Assembly: GCA_024691265.1 (NCBI GenBank)
Contig: JAILNT010000437.1
Location: 1-6,788, forward strand
Origin: Treponema sp.
GTDB lineage: Bacteria > Spirochaetota > Spirochaetia > Treponematales > Treponemataceae
DNA: 6,788 bases
Direction: 5' to 3'
Of this stretch, positions 1-5,464 are shown piece by piece. Each line of letters opens with the position of its first letter. Positions within the stretch are counted from its first letter, which is position 1. The position numbers and the translations under genes are program-made. The notes beneath the pieces are model-generated. The model was given only the letters and a program-made list of their open reading frames with translations. It was not told the DNA's origin and ran no database searches.

Positions 1-93
1 AATCTGAAAAATACTCATATTGAATTGTATGAACTTATTAAGGACAAAAGAGATATAGTTGAAAGTTTAGCAAATATTAGATTTTCTAACTGA
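1..93 (+). CDS. C-terminal end of an unidentified protein (5' truncated)
   Basis: Frame 1 is open from the first base and ends at TGA 91-93, giving 30 residues that finish in ESLANIRFSN. The visible part is polar, charged and probably helical, with no membrane segment or recognisable motif. The start lies outside the window, so length and family are unknown. It appears to be a real gene end because the frame uses ordinary codons and the next promoter begins about 60 bases downstream. No clear hairpin terminator follows the stop, so transcription could run into the RNA gene downstream. I do not recognise the family. Confidence 0.55.
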   Translation, partial: NLKNTHIELYELIKDKRDIVESLANIRFSN

Positions 94-128
94 TATTAAC
101 TTAAATTTGAGAATATTTTAAAATAAAA

Positions 129-145
129 ACGTCCTTTGAACGTCC
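129..145 (+). repeat. Tandem ACGTCC direct repeat in the -35 zone
   Basis: ACGTCC occurs at 129-134 and again at 140-145, an 11-bp pitch or about one helical turn. The pair lies just upstream of an extended -10 element (152-160), where a -35 box would normally be. Same-face direct half-sites in this position are typical of activator or response-regulator sites. No regulator can be named from the sequence, so the operator role is inference. Confidence 0.35.
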
Positions 146-160
146 ATTCTGTGTTATACT
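136..160 (+). promoter_or_regulatory. Extended -10 promoter for the non-coding RNA
   Basis: TATACT at 155-160 is preceded by TG plus one base (TGTTATACT, 152-160), an extended -10 element for the housekeeping sigma factor. The only -35-like hexamer is TTGAAC at 136-141, but its 13-bp spacer is too short for normal use. The promoter probably relies on the extended -10 and possibly an activator. Transcription would start near 167. Confidence 0.5.
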
Positions 161-166
161 AAAATA

Positions 167-317
167 AAAGAAACAGGGTGGCAAGCCGCATTGAGAGAGA
201 GTGTGATTTTTTAGGTCCATATGCGATAGGATTCCTGTTTTACAAATTTCGAAAGAGGTTTTCTACATCTCTTGGATTTTGCACTGGTTGTCAGCAAGCA
301 ATCAGTGCTTTTTTTTT
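167..317 (+). ncRNA. Candidate structured non-coding RNA or terminated leader, about 150 nt
   Basis: This stretch lies between an extended -10 promoter and a strong intrinsic terminator and folds into several helices by eye. AAACAGG (171-177) pairs perfectly with CCTGTTT (234-240), enclosing a small hairpin at 178-189 (GUGG/CCGC, with one G-U pair). A second hairpin spans 243-281, with AAGAG (253-257) pairing CTCTT (269-273) and an outer arm CAAATTTC/GGATTTTG with one mismatch. The third helix is the terminator. A GTG-initiated frame (178-387) crosses it, but that frame has no ribosome binding site and reads through the terminator, so I do not treat it as coding. I do not recognise a known family: 6S RNA would need its two ends to pair, and the SRP RNA apical motif is absent. 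It could be an independent small RNA or an attenuated leader of fabV; a separate fabV promoter downstream favours the former. Confidence 0.5.
281..317 (+). terminator. Strong intrinsic terminator of the RNA gene
   Basis: GCACUGGUUGU (281-291) pairs with GCAAUCAGUGC (298-308) as an uninterrupted 11-bp stem with two G-U pairs and a six-base loop. Nine T residues follow at 309-317. This is a textbook Rho-independent terminator on the plus strand. Since no protein gene ends just before it, it is the main evidence for a non-coding transcript here. Confidence 0.85.
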
Positions 318-333
318 GAGATTTTTTGCTTAC

Positions 334-347
334 TTAATATATATTAA
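334..347. repeat. 14-bp perfect AT palindrome
   Basis: TTAATATATATTAA is a perfect 14-bp palindrome ending 13 bases before the -35 box of the fabV promoter. The position would suit an upstream regulator site, but an all-A/T palindrome can arise by chance in DNA of this composition. Confidence 0.2.
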
Positions 348-360
348 TGTATTATTTATT

Positions 361-388
361 TTGACATGTAGACAAAAAACGTCATAAT
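361..388 (+). promoter_or_regulatory. Promoter of fabV
   Basis: A consensus -35 box TTGACA (361-366) is followed after 16 bp by CATAAT (383-388). The predicted start near 395 gives a leader of about 80 nt before fabV. A second -10-like TATACT lies at 398-403 but lacks both a spaced -35 box and the TG extension. This promoter lies downstream of the terminator at 281-317, so fabV need not depend on readthrough from the RNA gene. Confidence 0.55.
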
Positions 389-421
389 CGTGTATTCTAT
401 ACTAATAGACATATATGATAT

Positions 422-451
422 TTTGATGAGATAATATGATTATTCATCAAA
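422..451 (+). promoter_or_regulatory. Leader hairpin or operator upstream of fabV
   Basis: TTTGATGA (422-429) is the exact inverse of TCATCAAA (444-451). Inside them, ATAAT (431-435) pairs with ATTAT (439-443) across a three-base ATG loop, with one bulged G at 430. The 30-nt dyad ends 12 nt before the AAGGAG of fabV. There is no T run after it, so it is not an intrinsic terminator. It could be a 5' mRNA-stabilising hairpin or a protein-binding dyad that controls fabV. The pairing is seen directly; the role is inferred. Confidence 0.45.
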
Positions 452-475
452 CCGCTGTATAACAAGGAGTTTCAA

Positions 476-1708
476 ATGGTAATTAAACCTATGGTACGCT
501 CAAGCATCTGTATTAATTCTCACCCAATCGGATGCGCTAAAGACACAGAAAATCAAATTAACTATGTAATATCACAGAAATCAAAGCGTGGAGTTAAGTC
601 TTTTAAGGAAGGCGGAAAGGCTCCTAAGAATGTTCTTGTATTAGGTTGTTCTACAGGTTATGGACTTGCAAGCCGTATTGTTGCTGCATTTGAATATGGA
701 GCAGATACAATAGGTGTTTCTTTTGAAAAGCCTGCTTCAGAAAAGAAGGCTGGAACTCCTGGTTGGTATAACAATATGAAGTTTGACCAGGCAGCAGCAA
801 AAGCTGGTCTTAAATCTGTTACACACAATGCTGATGCTTTCAGTGATGAAACTAGAAAGATGATTATTGATGAAGCAAAAGCTGCTGGTATCAAATTTGA
901 CCTTGTAGTATATTCTTTGGCTTCTCCTGTTCGTAATGACCCTACATTGAAAGATGTTGAGGGTAAGCCTATAATGTATCGTTCTGTAATTAAGCCTGTT
1001 GGAAAGGTTTATGGTGGTTCTGCTCTTGATATGATGTCAGGTAAAATCAGCTATATGGAAGCAACTCCAGCTGATGAACAAGAAGTAGCAAACACTGTAA
1101 AGGTTATGGGTGGCGAAGACTGGGAAAGATGGATTAGCCAGATGAAAGATGCTGATGTTCTTGCAGAAGGCTGTCGCACTGTAGCTTATTCATACATTGG
1201 ACCAAAGCTCAGCCATGCTATTTATCGTGATGGTACAATTGGTGCTGCAAAGAAAGACCTTGAAGCTCGTGCTCATACAATTGATGCTGAATTGAAGTCA
1301 TTGAAGGGTGCAGCTTATGTAAGTGTAAACAAAGGTCTTGTTACACGTTCTTCAGCAGTTATCCCTATTATTTCTCTTTATCTTGGTTGTCTTTTCAAGG
1401 TAATGAAAGCTAAGGGAACTCATGAGGGTTGTATCGAACAGATGGAACGCCTTTTCTCAGAACGTCTTTATACTGCTGATGGAAAAGTTCCTGTTGATGA
1501 AGAAGGAAGAATCCGTATCGATGACTGGGAGCTTGACCCTGAAGTTCAGGCTGAAGTTGGAAAACTTATGGATACTGTTAATGAAGAGAATGTTGGTGAA
1601 ATTACAGACCTTGCAGGTCTTAAACACGACTTCCTTATGATTAACGGTTTCGATGTTCCTGGTGTTGATTACGAAAAAGACATCGAACGTATGGACGTAA
1701 TCGAGTAG
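476..1708 (+). CDS. fabV: NADH-dependent trans-2-enoyl-CoA/enoyl-ACP reductase FabV (Ter)
   Basis: This soluble enzyme reduces the trans-2 double bond of enoyl-ACP or crotonyl-CoA using NADH, the last step of each fatty-acid elongation cycle. It is the FabV/Ter class of the SDR superfamily, about 400 residues, and this copy has 410. The Rossmann glycine motif is at residues 57-63 (GCSTGYG). Glu84, at the end of the second strand in VSFEK, fits NADH preference. The catalytic pair is Tyr250-x8-Lys259, the spacing that separates FabV from FabI. KVMGGEDWERWI (209-220) and VNKGLVTRSSAVIP (284-297) are family blocks. Compared from memory with the T. denticola enzyme, it has a few extra residues near 155-170. 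AAGGAG at 464-469 lies 6 nt before the ATG, and MVIKP matches the usual N-terminus, so I reject the internal Met6. The gene is visibly less AT-rich than its neighbours, consistent with high expression. It appears monocistronic. Confidence 0.96.
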   Translation: MVIKPMVRSSICINSHPIGCAKDTENQINYVISQKSKRGVKSFKEGGKAPKNVLVLGCSTGYGLASRIVAAFEYGADTIGVSFEKPASEKKAGTPGWYNNMKFDQAAAKAGLKSVTHNADAFSDETRKMIIDEAKAAGIKFDLVVYSLASPVRNDPTLKDVEGKPIMYRSVIKPVGKVYGGSALDMMSGKISYMEATPADEQEVANTVKVMGGEDWERWISQMKDADVLAEGCRTVAYSYIGPKLSHAIYRDGTIGAAKKDLEARAHTIDAELKSLKGAAYVSVNKGLVTRSSAVIPIISLYLGCLFKVMKAKGTHEGCIEQMERLFSERLYTADGKVPVDEEGRIRIDDWELDPEVQAEVGKLMDTVNEENVGEITDLAGLKHDFLMINGFDVPGVDYEKDIERMDVIE

Positions 1709-1730
1709 AATTGATTTTCTAACTTTATTG

Positions 1731-1765
1731 AAAGCCTCGGCTTAAAAAGCCAGAGGCTTTTTTTT
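1731..1765 (+). terminator. Intrinsic terminator after fabV
   Basis: AAAGCCTC (1731-1738) pairs with GAGGCTTT (1753-1760), and GGCTT (1739-1743) with AAGCC (1747-1751). The loop is AAA and A1752 is bulged. The T run covers 1758-1765. It starts 23 bases after the fabV stop and separates fabV from the two-gene unit that follows. Confidence 0.92.
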
Positions 1766-1851
1766 ATCTCTATGTGCTTGTATTGTAAGCTATAATTATT
1801 CATATATTTATTATATAATACAGATGTTCTTAGAATTGTACTGTTTTGGTT

Positions 1852-1860
1852 TGCTATACT
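1852..1860 (+). promoter_or_regulatory. Extended -10 promoter of the DUF4869/ATPase unit
   Basis: TGCTATACT (1852-1860) is an extended -10 element. There is no good -35 box at 16-18 bp; TTGTAC (1836-1841) is only 13 bp away. Transcription would start near 1867, giving a short leader to the AAGGAG at 1873-1878. A small dyad TTCT-T-AGAA (1827-1835) lies just upstream and could be a regulator half-site, though it is short. Confidence 0.45.
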
Positions 1861-1883
1861 TGGCATTTAGTTAAGGAGAAAAA

Positions 1884-2330
1884 ATGCTGCATGTTACTTT
1901 TGGTGATATGTTTGATATAGAAAAATACATATATAATACTGATTTATATTTTGATAATACTTTTCAAGATAGGTGGATTACGTCAGATTTTGGGAAAAAG
2001 ATTATAAAAGATATAGATAAATCTAATGTAATTTCAGCCCACGTTATTGAAAGCCCTTTTTTGGGAGCTATTACACCAACAGAATTATCAGGTGGGGTTA
2101 AAACTTTACTTCTTATGGCTTTTGATAACTCCAAAATATTTAATGCTTCAACTTGTGGAAATAATTGTGCAAAATGGATTTTGGAACTTGGCAAGAAAAA
2201 AAAGTTGTTGATTAATCTTCGTCATGTAATGGATTTTGGGACTAAAGATTTTAAGATTAAGATAACTAATACAGGTGTAATAGTACACAATATGAGTGAA
2301 TTTGTTTCTGAATCCTTTTCTGGATTTTGA
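1884..2330 (+). CDS. DUF4869-type protein of unknown function
   Basis: This 148-residue protein is acidic-to-neutral, with no signal peptide or membrane segment, so it is probably cytoplasmic. From memory it resembles the DUF4869 family, found mainly in Firmicutes, whose members share a VTFGDM-like N-terminus, IESPFLG, LSGGVKTLLL, NASTCGNNCAKW and HVMDFG. Here these lie at 4-9, 55-61, 68-77, 88-98 and 114-119. LSGG at 68-71 followed by a Lys and a hydrophobic helix resembles an ABC-ATPase signature, although the protein has no Walker motifs. Cys91 and Cys95 form a CxxxC pair that might bind metal or form a disulfide. AAGGAG at 1873-1878 is 5 nt before the ATG. The stop is 8 nt upstream of the next gene's start, so the two are almost certainly co-translated. 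Function is unknown; a partner or regulator of the ATPase is the best inference. Confidence 0.8.
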   Translation: MLHVTFGDMFDIEKYIYNTDLYFDNTFQDRWITSDFGKKIIKDIDKSNVISAHVIESPFLGAITPTELSGGVKTLLLMAFDNSKIFNASTCGNNCAKWILELGKKKKLLINLRHVMDFGTKDFKIKITNTGVIVHNMSEFVSESFSGF

Positions 2331-2338
2331 GGTGCAAA

Positions 2339-3337
2339 ATGAAGGGTGTTCTGCATATAGAAGTTTCAAATAGACATGCAAAATATACTTTTGATTTAAA
2401 GAGAAATATTACTGTCGTTTGTGGTGATAGCGGTTCTGGAAAAACTACATTATATAGAATGGTTCGTTCATTTTATGAACTTGGAATTTCAAGCGGTGTA
2501 AAATGGACATGTTCCGGAGAAAAAAAATGTGCCGTAATTTCAGACCCGAATTTTTGGGAGTCAAATTTAAAAGAGATTAAAAATAGCGTTATTTTTATTG
2601 ATGAAGGATACAATTTTGTTCTTTCAGAAGATTTTGCAAAATTAATAAAGGAAAGTAATAATTATTATGTTTTTTTTAACAGGGAAAAACTTTCTCAACT
2701 TCCTTATAGTGTAGAAGAAATTTATCAGATTAAAACATCTGGAAAGAAAAACCATTCTTTTGTAAAAATTTTTGATTCAAATAAAAATCATATTTACACT
2801 TCAAATAGTTTAAATAAAAAATTTTTTTATGACACTGTTGTTGTGGAAGACTCAAAAGCGGGATATGAGTTTTACCAGGCATATTTTGATGGCGAAAAAG
2901 TTGTTTGCAAAACCTCTGAATCTAAGTCAAAACTAAATAAATGGGTAAAAGATTATTCAGAGTTAAATTCAGAAAAGAAACTTCTTGTAATTGCTGATGG
3001 AGCTGCATTTGGTTCTGAGATGAACAGATTTATGGAAATTTATAAGGCTTCAAAAAATTCCTTAAACATAACACTTTGTCTTCCTGAGTCTTTTGAATGG
3101 CTTATTTTAAAGTCAGGCTTACTTCATCAAGAAGATATAAATGAAATATTGGAAAATCCATCAGATTATATTGAGTCAAAAGAATTTTTTAGTTGGGAAC
3201 AATTTTTTACACATCTTCTTGTTGAACGAACAAAAGAGTTGAGTTATATGCGTTACAACGAAAATAAATCAAACCTTGCAGATTTCTATAAGAAAAAAGA
3301 AAATGCAGAAAAAATAATTGCTGAAATAAAAGGCTAA
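2339..3337 (+). CDS. P-loop ATPase with TOPRIM-like C-terminal domain, unknown function
   Basis: The N-terminal half is a compact ASCE-type P-loop NTPase. Walker A is GDSGSGKT (29-36). Walker B is VIFIDE (84-89), with Glu89 as probable catalytic base. YYVFFNRE (109-116) follows, where such folds carry a polar sensor residue. Only about 48 residues separate the Walker motifs and no LSGGQ-type signature is present. The C-terminal half reads as a TOPRIM-like alternation: strand VVVED with Glu170, helix to 183, strand EKVVC, strand LLVIADGAAFG with Asp220, helix to about 238, then ITLCLPES with Glu250. The second Asp of a classical DxD is Ala222. ATG 2339 has GAGG 6 nt upstream; a TTG at 2327 could add four residues but is less likely. 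The ATPase-plus-TOPRIM order recalls OLD-family nucleases, but the signature is missing, so nuclease or defence activity is inference. It is paired with the DUF4869 gene upstream. Confidence 0.75.
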   Translation: MKGVLHIEVSNRHAKYTFDLKRNITVVCGDSGSGKTTLYRMVRSFYELGISSGVKWTCSGEKKCAVISDPNFWESNLKEIKNSVIFIDEGYNFVLSEDFAKLIKESNNYYVFFNREKLSQLPYSVEEIYQIKTSGKKNHSFVKIFDSNKNHIYTSNSLNKKFFYDTVVVEDSKAGYEFYQAYFDGEKVVCKTSESKSKLNKWVKDYSELNSEKKLLVIADGAAFGSEMNRFMEIYKASKNSLNITLCLPESFEWLILKSGLLHQEDINEILENPSDYIESKEFFSWEQFFTHLLVERTKELSYMRYNENKSNLADFYKKKENAEKIIAEIKG

Positions 3338-3367
3338 AATTCTTCTGATACTCTTTTTAATCCTTTT
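3328..3367. terminator. Weak bidirectional terminator candidate between convergent genes
   Basis: AAAAGG (3328-3333) pairs with CCTTTT (3362-3367) and TAAAA (3335-3339) with TTTTA (3355-3359), around a 15-base loop. It overlaps the ATPase stop. On the minus strand the stem is followed by a U-rich stretch, so it could end the chemoreceptor mRNA. The stem has only two G-C pairs, so support is weak. Confidence 0.25.
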
Positions 3368-3375
3368 CATCTTCG

Positions 3376-5193
3376 TTATGCATTTTCTGCTTCATTGTTT
3401 TCATTTGTTTCTTCATTCTTTTTGTTGTCGTTTGAATTATCATTTGAACTAAGTTCTGAAGCTATCTGCTTTAGATTTTGAGAAGCATTTGAAATATAGT
3501 CAGTTGCCATTGTAAAGTTTTCAACTCCGGCAGCAATTTGTTTCAAAGTAATAAGAATTTGCTCGCTGGCAATAGCCTGTTGCTGAATAATCGTTGTAAT
3601 GTCTCCTGCACTGCTAGCGGTAATTTCTGATGCATTTTTTATGCTACTAAATCTTTCTTCAAGATTTTTTGCACTTTCAACACCTTCTTGTATTTTTTCA
3701 GTACCGTTTTCACTGGCAATAATAAGTTTGTCAGAGCTTTGCTGAATTTCAGTTATTTTTTCCTTGATTTCTTTTGTTCCATCAATAATTCCATCAGCAA
3801 GACGGCGAATTTCAGTTGCAACTATATGGAAGTTACGACCGGCTTCTCCTGCACTTGAAGCTTCTAGCTCTGCATTGAAAGCTATAATTTTAGCCTGGTC
3901 TGCAACAGAGTTTATAAGAGTTACAATATCCCAAATGTTTGAGATTTTATCTCCTAAAGCTTTTATACCGTTGATGGTGTTCATATTTGTTGTTGCAATT
4001 TCTTGTAGCTTCATAACATTCTTTCCAACGTATGAAACACCTTCTGCAACATCGTCATTAGTTTTATTTGCAACACTTGTTACATCTTTTATTTTTTTTG
4101 AGATATCTTCACTTAATGCTGTGTTATCTTCCATTGTTGCAACAATTTCTTTTACGGCAGCACTCTGGTCTTGTGCTGTTGCAGCATTTTCTTTTGATGT
4201 AACAACAAGATTTTGTGTTTCTGATAAAAGTTGTTCAGAAATTTTATTTTCTTTCTGTTTAGTCTTGGTCATGTGAATACTGTTGAAAATTATATTTGCT
4301 AGAATTAAAAGACAGGTAGCAGATTCTATTATTTTGAACCAGAATTTTGAAGAACCAGTAAAATCTTCAACAGAACCTTCAATGACTGCAAACCAGTTTG
4401 TAAGTTTGATTTTTCGAACTGCGAAAAAGTTTTCCCCTTTTACAAAAGCTTTATCCCTGCCATCAAGATAGCTTTCAAAAGAATATCCTGTCTGTTTGAT
4501 TTTAGAATCTTCGAAGTAATTGACTGTTAATAATTTTTCAGTGTCTTTGTTAGTAAGGTAAAGACCATTACTGTCTATAATATTTACAACTGTATTTTCT
4601 GAAAGTTTAAGATTTGAAACATTTTCTGAAAGTCTAGTAACTGTTATGTCTACACCGACAACGCCTTTTACTTTTCCATATTCATTAAAAACAGCCTTTG
4701 AAAAGGCGATACACAAGTTTCCTGACGATGCAGAAATGTAAGGTTCTCCATAAAAGATTTCACCTTTTTTTGCTATGGCTTCACTATGCCATGGACGTTT
4801 TGTAAAATCAAAATCATCAGGAGCTTCCCAACCATCACTCATTATTATGTAACCACCAGAAGGAATATTATTTAATGTGGTAAAATAGAAAGCTTCACAA
4901 TTAGGATATTGATCTGCACTATTTTTAAGCATTGAAAAAATCTTATCTTTGTCATAATCTATTTTTAGGTTTTCACTCAATGAATTAATTGCATAAACTA
5001 TAGGTTCAAACTGTAATCGTACTTCGTAGTCAGCTTGCTCATTGAGCCCTTCGGCAACATTTATAATATTTCGTTTGATAATGTTATTAACCAATAAGGT
5101 GAATGTAAAACAGGTGAAAATAGCTACAATGGCAAGTGGCAGAACAATTTGAATTATCTGCTTTAAATTAAGAGATATTAGTTTATGTTTCAT
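3376..5193 (-). CDS. Methyl-accepting chemotaxis protein, dCache-type sensor, no HAMP
   Basis: This 605-residue inner-membrane chemoreceptor would signal a periplasmic ligand to CheA/CheW. TM1 is about 12-35 and TM2 about 286-306. Between them is a dCache_1-like sensor with RPW (133-135), FYGEPYISASSG (147-158) and VKGVVGVDIT (175-184), ending in Asp182. No HAMP is visible after TM2: the chain goes straight from HMTKTKQKE into the coiled coil. The signalling tip is near 430-467, with DQAKIIAFNAELEASSAGE (432-450) in place of the usual DQTNLLALNAAIEAARAGE, then GRNFHIVATEIRRLAD. A long helix follows to about 580, then an Asn/Glu/Lys-rich tail without a CheR-binding NWETF-type pentapeptide. AAGGAG lies 7 nt before the ATG. 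The gene stands alone, so its array partners are encoded elsewhere. Ligand is unknown; an amino acid is possible but pocket positions vary. Confidence 0.93.
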   Translation of the reverse strand: MKHKLISLNLKQIIQIVLPLAIVAIFTCFTFTLLVNNIIKRNIINVAEGLNEQADYEVRLQFEPIVYAINSLSENLKIDYDKDKIFSMLKNSADQYPNCEAFYFTTLNNIPSGGYIIMSDGWEAPDDFDFTKRPWHSEAIAKKGEIFYGEPYISASSGNLCIAFSKAVFNEYGKVKGVVGVDITVTRLSENVSNLKLSENTVVNIIDSNGLYLTNKDTEKLLTVNYFEDSKIKQTGYSFESYLDGRDKAFVKGENFFAVRKIKLTNWFAVIEGSVEDFTGSSKFWFKIIESATCLLILANIIFNSIHMTKTKQKENKISEQLLSETQNLVVTSKENAATAQDQSAAVKEIVATMEDNTALSEDISKKIKDVTSVANKTNDDVAEGVSYVGKNVMKLQEIATTNMNTINGIKALGDKISNIWDIVTLINSVADQAKIIAFNAELEASSAGEAGRNFHIVATEIRRLADGIIDGTKEIKEKITEIQQSSDKLIIASENGTEKIQEGVESAKNLEERFSSIKNASEITASSAGDITTIIQQQAIASEQILITLKQIAAGVENFTMATDYISNASQNLKQIASELSSNDNSNDNKKNEETNENNEAENA

Positions 5194-5267
5194 TTATGTT
5201 CTCCTTTAGTTTCTAACCTTGCATAAATCTTTTTAAGTTGAAAGAACTTTTATCTATTACTTGTAAT

Positions 5268-5276
5268 TTTATAGCA
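5268..5276 (-). promoter_or_regulatory. Extended -10 promoter of the chemoreceptor gene
   Basis: On the minus strand TGCTATAAA (complement of 5268-5276) is an extended -10 element about 75 bases before the chemoreceptor ATG. A TTGAAA lies further upstream (5296-5301), but its 22-bp spacing is too long. No flagellar sigma-28 type promoter (TAAA-N15-GCCGATAA) was recognised. Confidence 0.4.
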
Positions 5277-5395
5277 AGCTATGAAATTTTTCTTATTTCA
5301 ATTAAATATTTTAAATTAAAAAACTAAATTTTCATTTGGAAATTATAAATAGGAGAAGAATTGGACTAATTTTTTTATTGAATGAAATATATAAA

Positions 5396-5437
5396 TATTT
5401 TGAACAGAATAATTTTATTTTTATTCCATTCAAAATA
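5396..5437. repeat. 42-nt imperfect palindrome in the ktrA-chemoreceptor spacer
   Basis: TATTTTGAA (5396-5404) is the exact inverse of TTCAAAATA (5429-5437), and GAATAA (5407-5412) that of TTATTC (5421-5426). They are separated by a symmetric CA/CA internal loop and an eight-base loop. It lies 28 bases past the ktrA stop as transcribed. On the minus strand it is followed by UUUAUAUAUUUC, not a clean U run, so it is a weak terminator at best. A 3' mRNA-end stabiliser or protein-binding dyad is also possible. The rest of the 271-bp spacer (5194-5464) shows only AT-rich sequence and the chemoreceptor promoter. Confidence 0.4.
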
Positions 5438-5464
5438 CTATTATTGGAATTTCTTATAAATATT

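Noticed and set aside
80..91. 12-base repeat GATTTTCTAACT also at 1713-1724
   Set aside because: One copy is inside a coding end and the other is between a stop and a terminator. The surrounding bases differ, and a single 12-mer match in AT-rich DNA is weak evidence of a repeat element.
175..189. Resemblance to the T-box motif (AGGGUGG...CCGC)
   Set aside because: In a T-box this motif lies next to the terminator near the 3' end of the leader. Here it is at the 5' end, the spacing of the ACC part differs, and the gene downstream is not a tRNA synthetase or amino-acid gene.
178..387. 69-codon GTG-initiated frame across the RNA candidate
   Set aside because: It has no ribosome binding site, reads through a strong terminator hairpin and T run, and its product shows no recognisable motif. 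The structure fits RNA better than protein.
398..403. TATACT as the main fabV -10 box
   Set aside because: It has no -35 box at 16-18 bp and no TG extension. TTGACA-N16-CATAAT just upstream is better supported.
2327..2338. TTG start overlapping the DUF4869 stop
   Set aside because: A TTG at 2327 would add four residues, but GAGG at 2329-2332 is placed correctly for ATG 2339 and would lie inside the longer version.
3764..4276. 170-codon plus-strand frame inside the chemoreceptor gene
   Set aside because: It is antisense to a confidently identified chemoreceptor coiled coil. Its hydrophobic translation is the expected shadow of that sequence.
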